DNA from: Cryptomeria japonica
Taxonomy: Eukaryota; Streptophyta; Pinopsida; Cupressales; Cupressaceae
Direction of reading: 5' to 3'
Assembly (NCBI RefSeq): GCF_030272615.1
Contig: NC_081415.1
Coordinates: 606,369,137-606,433,136 of the forward strand
DNA: 64,000 nucleotides
A program made the position numbers and the translations under genes. Below the pieces are notes generated by a model. The model made no database searches. It saw nothing but the letters and a program-made list of their open reading frames with translations, and was not told the origin of the DNA. The number at the start of each line of letters is the position of its first letter. The stretch's first letter is position 1. This document shows, one piece after another, positions 58,293 to 64,000 of this stretch.

Positions 58293-58616
58293 CTTGGTTG
58301 ACAAAGTTCATCCAAGAAGAGACGGACCTGGCCAGTCCCCTCTGGTAGACTTGGATGATGAGATGCATCATCCAAGGCAAGGAATTGACATATGGTCTTC
58401 CTTAGATGGCTTGGGTGTAATAAATTACACCCAAGACAGGAATCGAATTAACCTTCGATTTCTTGGATGGCTTGGGTGTAAGTAGTTACATCCAAGACAG
58501 GAATCGAAGTAACCTTTGATTTCCTGGATGGCTTGGGTGTAAGAAATTACACCCAAGACAGGAATCAAATTCACCTTCGATTTCCTGGATGGCTTGGAAC
58601 CAAGATGGGTTCCAAG
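58293..58616 (+). repeat. Array of hairpins with 57-61 bp spacing in the LTR
   Basis: Stem starts lie at 58293, 58350, 58410, 58471, 58532 and 58593. Each begins CTTGG and closes with CCAAG. Inner arms differ but still pair: CTTGGATGATG/CATCATCCAAG (58350-58376), CTTGGGTGTAA/TTACACCCAAG (58410-58435 and 58532-58557), the same with one G-U-type change (58471-58496), and CTTGGAACC/GGTTCCAAG (58593-58616). Loops are 4-6 nt. The first copy is imperfect. Confidence 0.88.
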
Positions 58617-58738
58617 AAGGCGAGCTTCACAGCCGCCTAAGGACATATCTCCGTATGGCATTCGTATCCTTTTTATTAGATAAGAATTGTGATTAGTGTT
58701 AATTAAGTATTTTAAAGTTAAATTGCAAGTTGGATTAG

Positions 58739-58740
<2 letters not shown>

Positions 58741-58776
<36 letters not shown>
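58741..58776. repeat. (AT)18 microsatellite
   Basis: Uninterrupted AT dinucleotide run of 36 bases near the end of the LTR. Confidence 0.97.
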
Positions 58777-58783
<7 letters not shown>

Positions 58784-58826
58784 ATTCTAACAATCTGTTT
58801 TGCAGGAACTAGTAGGGACATTACAG

Positions 58827-58838
58827 TGGTATCAGAGC
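58827..58838 (+). other. Primer binding site of the plus-strand Gypsy element
   Basis: TGGTATCAGAGC, one base after the LTR end; complementary to initiator-Met tRNA. Confidence 0.92.
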
Positions 58839-58957
58839 ATAATCCTGCCAACCTGTGGGAAGGATTCTTAGTTTATGATCACATATCAGAGAAAGAAAGG
58901 CGCAAAAGCAATGGCCGATCAATTGGCCAAACAACTTCAGACTTTCATGGAGTAAAC

Positions 58958-60456
58958 CATAGATGAAAAACTCGGCGAGCAATTCAAAAACTCGCGAGTA
59001 ATCGCGATCCATAATCCCGCGCGAGTTAATCGCGGAAATACTCGAGGCGATTTTTTTATATACTCGCCGCGATTTTTTTGGCAAATAATCGCTGTTAATG
59101 GCCAAAACCCGCCCGAAACGCGGCACAAAATGCGAGAAAAACGCGACTTAAGTCGCAGGCAAAAAAAAAACCGAAGTCTTTATTCCATTTCGCGGCTCGC
59201 GCGACTCCGGAAGGCAAAAAACGCCACGCGATTTGCATAGGGTTTGCATTTGCACGCACGACCAGGTATCTTTTTGTATTGTTTCATTTCGAATACACAG
59301 TCATTTTGACTGTGTAATACACAGTCATTTGAAATGACTGTGTATTACACAGTCAAAATGACTGTATTGTTTGCATTTGCACGCACGACCAGGTATCTTT
59401 TTGTATTGTTTTATTTCGAATACACAGTCAAAATGACTGTATTGTTTGCATTTGCACACACGACCAGGGATCTTTTTGTATTGTTTTATTTCGAATACAC
59501 AGTCATTTTGACTGTGTAATACACAGTCATTTGAAATGACTGTGTATTACACAGTCAAAATGACTGTATTGTTTGCATTTGCACGCACGACCAGGTATCT
59601 TTTTGTATTGTTTTATTTCGAATGACTAAGACTGTGTAATACACAGTCATTTGAAAATGACTGTGTATTACACAGTCTTAGTCATTTCAAATGACTATGT
59701 ATTACACAGTCACAGTCATTTCAAATGACTGTGTAATACACAATCATTAGTAATTAGTAATTACAATTTACAGTCATTTCAAATGACTGTGTATTACACA
59801 GTCATCAGTCATTTGAAATGACTGTGTAATACACAGTCATTTGAAAATGACTGTGTATTACACAGTCACAGTCATTTCAAATGACTGTGTAATACACAGT
59901 CATTTCAAATTTTCAAATGACTGTGTATTACACAGTCATCATTACACAATCACAGTCATTTCAATTTTCAAATGACTGTGTAATACACAGTCATTTCAAA
60001 TTTTCAAATGACTGTGTATTACACAGTCATCATTACACAGTCACAGTCATTTCAAATGACTGTGTATTACACAATCACAGTCATTTCAATTTTCAAATGA
60101 CTGTGTAATACACAGTCATTTCAAATTTTCAAATGACTGTGTATTACACAGTCATCATTACACAGTCACAGTCATACATATGTTGCACTTGGTTTTTGGT
60201 TTATGCTATGATACTTGCATTTGTTGCTATGTATTACCAAAAAAATTTGATTTATATATCATGGAAATCATATATGTTATACAAATTTGGTGTAAATGTG
60301 TGTTTTTGAATTATATATAAAAAAAAAATGTATTTTCAAATGTTCGATAAAGTTGCCGAGTTTTGCCGAGTTTTTTGCCGAGTTTTGGCGAGTCCCGAGT
60401 TTTTAAAATTTTTTGGCCTTGTCGAGTTATTGCAAAATCCGAGTTTTTCATCTATG
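58958..60456. mobile_element. TIR transposon, non-autonomous, inside gag
   Basis: 1499 bp, starting CATAGATGAAAAACTCGG and ending with its exact reverse complement (18-bp terminal inverted repeats). It is flanked by GAGTAAAC (58950-58957 and 60457-60464), an 8-bp target duplication as in hAT elements. Because the flanks and ends are partly palindromic, the split could also be read as a 10- or 12-bp duplication with 17- or 16-bp TIRs. No transposase is encoded. The ends are rich in CGAG and GCCGAG strings; the middle is a palindromic array. Confidence 0.85.
59246..60175. repeat. Palindromic array inside the TIR transposon
   Basis: Many copies of the near-palindrome GACTGTGTAATACACAGTC and its complement-like partner GACTGTGTATTACACAGTC, often joined by ATTTGAAAT or ATTTCAAAT, so neighbouring units can form hairpins at several scales. 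The left part has four copies of a longer unit containing CGCACGACCAGGTATCTTTT (near 59256, 59380, 59459, 59584). Reading frames here are artefacts. Confidence 0.9.
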
Positions 60457-62791
60457 GAGTAAACCAATGAGAAATTCGAAAGAATGAGCCAATTAATCCT
60501 CCAAAGTACAAACAACAACAATAGAGATATGCCAAACCCTAAAAGAGAGACACACTCTAATCACGCCGATAACGAACGATCTCCTCAAAGTTCTAGACAA
60601 ACAATTCCCGAATTTCTTCCTAGAGAGGAACATGTGGGGGAGGAAGAGGAACTAGCCACACTTGGGGTGGAAGAAATCCCCCAAATTTATGCTAGATTGG
60701 AGCTAGAAGTTCAGACGATGGTTTCCTTCAGGGACTTCTGTGAGTCCAAGACTAGTGAAGGTAGAAGGAGAAAACCTATGGGTAATGACCTCAAAGCTAA
60801 AGTTAACAAAATGTCCCTACCATGCTTTGATGGGTCAGGGAAGGATATCGCCCAAGCTTGGGTACAAAAACTAGACACATACCTTTCATACAGCCCCATG
60901 ACCGAAGGAGATGCTATAAAATTTGCCATACTACATTTAACCGGAGCAGCCCATAATTGGTGGCATAACGGTCTCATTACCCTAGGACACAAAAATGTCT
61001 CCACCTACAATGAGTTTACCCAAAAGCTCATCAGCTGGTTCGACCAAAAAGACTCCGAATGGTACTTCCAAGAGTTAACACACCTTAAGCAATTAGGAAC
61101 CATTGAAGACTATATAGACCAATTCCAAAACTTGTCAGTAATGGTCCCCGACCTATCCCAGAGAAGGCTTACCTACATGTTTTTAGAAGGCCTGAAAGAC
61201 ACTATTAAAAATTTTGTAAAACCCCTGAAACCACAGAATTTAGGAGAGGCCATTAAGAAAACTAGGATGGTCGAATTTAGTGCTCCCAAGAATACCTCAA
61301 CCAAAACACCACATAGGAATGAAGGACCCCAGAGGGACCGCCGAGAGAGGCCTTGCCGCTTTTGCACGAAACCTTGGAGTTTGAATCACCAATGTAAGGA
61401 GAAAGAAGAACTCATGGAGAAAGGGTTATGTTTCAAATGCAAGGCCCCATGGGGGAAAGGCCATGAATGTAAAAGAGGACAGTTAAATAACATAGAAGAA
61501 ATACGGGATGAAGAAAGACCCTATAAAAAGGCCAGATTTGAAAACAACAAACCAAGTACCTTGGCAATCATCACTCAAGGGAGTGAGAATAGATGCTTCA
61601 AACTCAAAGGGACTATCAAAGGACAGAAAGCAATCGCATTAGTTGACACTGAAGCCTCACATGACTTCATTAGCAAACACTTAGCAGCAAAGAGAAGGTT
61701 AAAAACTCAAGAGTTTGGAGGGTTTGAAGTGATCATGGGCAATGGAGTCATAGACACGTACACTAGAGTTATACCTCAATTGGAAGTCACCCTAGGAGGA
61801 CATACAATTACAAGGAACTTCTTTGTGGTGAACCAAGAGAATGACATCATTTTGGGGATGCCATGGATAAACTCATTGGGACGATTCACCATGGATAGGC
61901 CAAATCGGGAGATATGCTTCCAACATGAAGGGAGGGAGATAACATTAAAGGAAATTCCCGACGGCTCTCCAAAGATAGTATCATGCAATAAAATGGAGAA
62001 AATCCTTAGACATGATCAAGGAGAGTGGGTCGCCCAATGTATGGTCTTGGATAAATCTCCAACCGAAGGTCAAATCATTCAGAATGATATAAAACCCATC
62101 CTTAAGAGACACAAAAAAGTCTTCGAAGACATTCCTCCGAGTTTACCCCCAAAAAGGGGATTTGAGCATTCCATTGAATTAGAAGGAGCAAAACCTGTCA
62201 TTACCACTCCTTACCACCACCCCCAAAAATTCAAAGAGGAGATTGAAAAAACCATAAAAGAATTATTAGAAATGGGACACATCCAACCAAGCAGCAACCC
62301 TTTTGCTTCATCAGTAGTATTGGTCAAGAAGAAAGATGGGACGATGAGAATGCGCATAGATTACCGGGCTCTGAATAAAAAGACTATAAAGAACAGATAC
62401 CCTATTCCAAGAATTGATGAACTAATGGATGAACTCCACAGAACAAAATATTTCTCTAAAATCGATCTAAGGTCAGGATACCATCAGATTAGAATGAGGG
62501 AAGAGGATATCCCCAAAACAGCATTCAGATGTCACTATGGACATTTCGAATTTTTGGTTCTACCATTTGGTCTCACTAACGCCCCGGCCACCTTTCAGTC
62601 ATGCATGAATCATACATTCAGGCAACAGTTGAGGAAATTTCTTCTAATATTCTTTGATGATATACTCATTTACAGCAAGACATGGGAAGAACACCTCCTG
62701 CACATCGAAGAGGTATTAAATATTCTTGAGTCTGAATCCTTATATGCTAAAGCCTCCAAGTGTGAATTTGGGATGAGAGAAATCATCTACC

Positions 62792-64000
62792 TGTTGACGT
62801 GTCTGGAATCGCATTGCTGCAAACTCCATACGGCCAACGCAGAATAGAATAACCAGCTGAGTATCCTATCCTCTCTTGAGATAAGGAAGTCCCTAATGCT
62901 GTTTTTGGTTTGATCAAAGGGGACGACCTCAAGGTTTTGATTGTCAGGTCTTGACTGCGGGACTACTCAGTGGTTTGATGTGTTTTTGCTAGAAACACAA
63001 GGGGACTTACAATTTGCAACAAACTGGTCTGCTGTGATTCTCGAATTACGCAATAAAGAGCAAAAGGAAAGGGTTAGGAGATCTAAAACTAACAACACGG
63101 GTATACGGGTAGACGGATTCAACATAACCAATTCCTGCTTGGCCAGAATACCTCACAACCTTGCAGGAACGGTGCAATCTTCAAAGGGACTTGGAAGATT
63201 TTCAGTCTGGAGACGCACGGCTAAGCACCCAATTCTGGCGCAGCTCAGACGGACACCTGCAATTGAACTAAGCACAATTAAAGGCTTAGGTTACCCATAC
63301 AAAAGCATACACAATCAGTATATCCTCAATGGTATGAACCTAAATCTATCAAATATCTGCACACCCAAAATAGAAAGATCTATCTAAAATGCTGAGAGAA
63401 ACCATGCAAACAGGATGAAAACAAGACAATAAACACCAAATCAATGTTTATATTTATTGATTTCAGGTGCCTATTACAACAATTTCTGCAGCATCTCTAT
63501 GCTACTGCTTAAAATTTAACCTATTCTAACTCTAAAATCTAACTCTCTCACCAGAGTCTAACTATTTAACAATCTCTAACTATCTAACCATCTAACCCTT
63601 TACAAAAGAAAGGCCTCTGCCTTTTATAGATATTACAATTTTGAATCCAAGGCTAGCATGGACTGCATCCAAGGGTCCTGATCTGCCTTCCGGAAGCTGG
63701 TAGCTTTAACCCATGCCGAATTAATTCTCAATTATCCAACCAGCAACTATCTCAACTACCTGCCACTATTTGGCTTTAATTCAGGTCTATCCAATCTTCT
63801 TGGTGGTTGGGAATAGTTATCCACAAAAATATCTTGTGCGAGACCCACAGGCAATTTACAATAAAGCAGCTTCAATTTTAAAACTGAATTTCTGGACTTA
63901 AATCCAGCTATGCACTTTCTTAAGAATGCATAGACTTGGAGCATTCAGAGTGTTCTTTGGTCTTTGGTCCTGGTGGTCGACTTCAGCTTTGTGGTCTGGT
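62792..64000 (-). repeat. Start of another element, probably an LTR read on the minus strand
   Basis: At 62792 the RT frame is broken by TGTTGACGTGTCTGG, a typical TG-type LTR end. The minus strand has a good TATA box (TATAAAAGGCAG, plus strand 63617-63628), so the LTR is probably transcribed leftwards. The open stretch at 62941-63387 lacks a recognised domain and an ATG and is probably chance. The other end and any duplication of the flanking bases (CTACC) lie outside the window. Confidence 0.5.

Larger units (their letters stand above)
57199..58825 (+). repeat. 5' LTR of the plus-strand Gypsy element
   Basis: Begins TGTGATAACCCC and ends GGGACATTACA, directly before an initiator-Met primer site. 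Length about 1.63 kb. It contains AT-rich direct repeats (57270-57480), GC-rich blocks (57545-57790), AATGAATATT repeats (57840-58030), a TATA-like AGTATATATACTG (about 58255), a hairpin array (58293-58616) and an (AT)18 run. The 3' LTR lies outside the window or is lost, so the left end rests on the TG and is less certain than the right. Confidence 0.75.
58911..62791 (+). pseudogene. Gypsy (chromovirus-like) gag-pol, interrupted and 3' truncated
   Basis: Start ATG 58911 (MADQLAKQLQTFME), then a TAA that fits a lost Gln, then a 1499-bp transposon plus 8-bp duplication. Excluding those 1507 bp, the frame joins the open stretch 60484-62791 in phase. Domains (residues counted from 60484): gag about 110-260 ([22 protein letters not shown]); two zinc knuckles about 290-330 ([28 protein letters not shown]); protease about 385 reading VDTEAS where DTGAS is usual, so probably inactive; RT about 560-770 with [34 protein letters not shown] and an intact [10 protein letters not shown]. 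The frame is cut at about 62791 by another element, removing RNase H and integrase. The RT is well preserved compared with the chromovirus at 52741-54333. Confidence 0.9.

Noticed and set aside
58821-59128. Minus-strand frames over the Gypsy leader and left TIR end
   Set aside because: They cross the transposon boundary and oppose the real gag frame.
59334-60108. Open frames with repeated VYYTV-like peptides
   Set aside because: Translation of the palindromic array; no coding signal.
62941-63387. 148-codon plus-strand open frame
   Set aside because: No ATG start and no recognised domain; the segment is LTR-like with a minus-strand TATA box.

Overview
Kind of sequence. The window is nuclear plant DNA made almost entirely of nested, decayed transposable elements. 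I find no convincing single-copy host gene, rRNA or intact tRNA. Plant origin is shown by Ty1/Copia and Ty3/Gypsy elements with initiator-Met-tRNA primer sites, a plant-type LINE with a DUF4283-like ORF1, a Tat-like Gypsy element with an antisense plant mobile domain (PMD) gene, and very AT-rich intergenic repeats. Stacked old insertions and long LTRs suit a very large, slowly purged genome such as a gymnosperm. That is an inference; no species is assigned.

Layout. 1-1149: nothing recognised. 1150-5922: a decayed gene-like repeat of unknown function, split by a solo LTR (2204-3681). 6037-16192: an LTR-like segment into which Copia element A (7067-15956, target duplication CCATC) inserted; a solo LTR (13211-14703) sits in its 3' LTR. 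16193-22292: minus-strand Copia element B, its 5' LTR cut short. 22293-27020: minus-strand LINE. 27041-31613: AT-rich repeats with a 151-bp tandem array, purine-rich tracts and a tRNA-headed element. 31614-41311: a young Tat-like Gypsy element (LTRs about 0.9% different, target duplication GGTTC) that has gag and protease but no reverse transcriptase, RNase H or integrase, and carries an antisense, apparently intron-containing PMD gene. 41317-45000: AT-rich repeat interrupted by a tRNA-headed, internally deleted LINE. 45001-47383: possible leader plus an unknown gag-like remnant. 47455-54333: minus-strand chromovirus-like Gypsy element whose LTR contains a 525-bp tandem duplication, interrupted by a 2.5-kb coiled-coil-encoding retroelement (49245-51733, target duplication GACAT). 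54334-57198: mostly unassigned. 57199-62791: plus-strand Gypsy element whose gag is split by a TIR transposon full of palindromes (58958-60456). 62792-64000: start of another element, probably an LTR read on the minus strand.

How it works together. The elements form a layered record of insertions rather than a pathway. Nearly every in-frame stop in the retroelement frames is one C-to-T step from a Gln or Arg codon, as expected from deamination of methylated cytosines in silenced DNA. The most notable structures are the antisense PMD gene in the Tat-like element, two clusters of a GCGTCTGTG-type motif spaced about 20 nt apart in its leader, and a tandem array of hairpins in the 57199-58825 LTR whose stems change sequence while staying paired.
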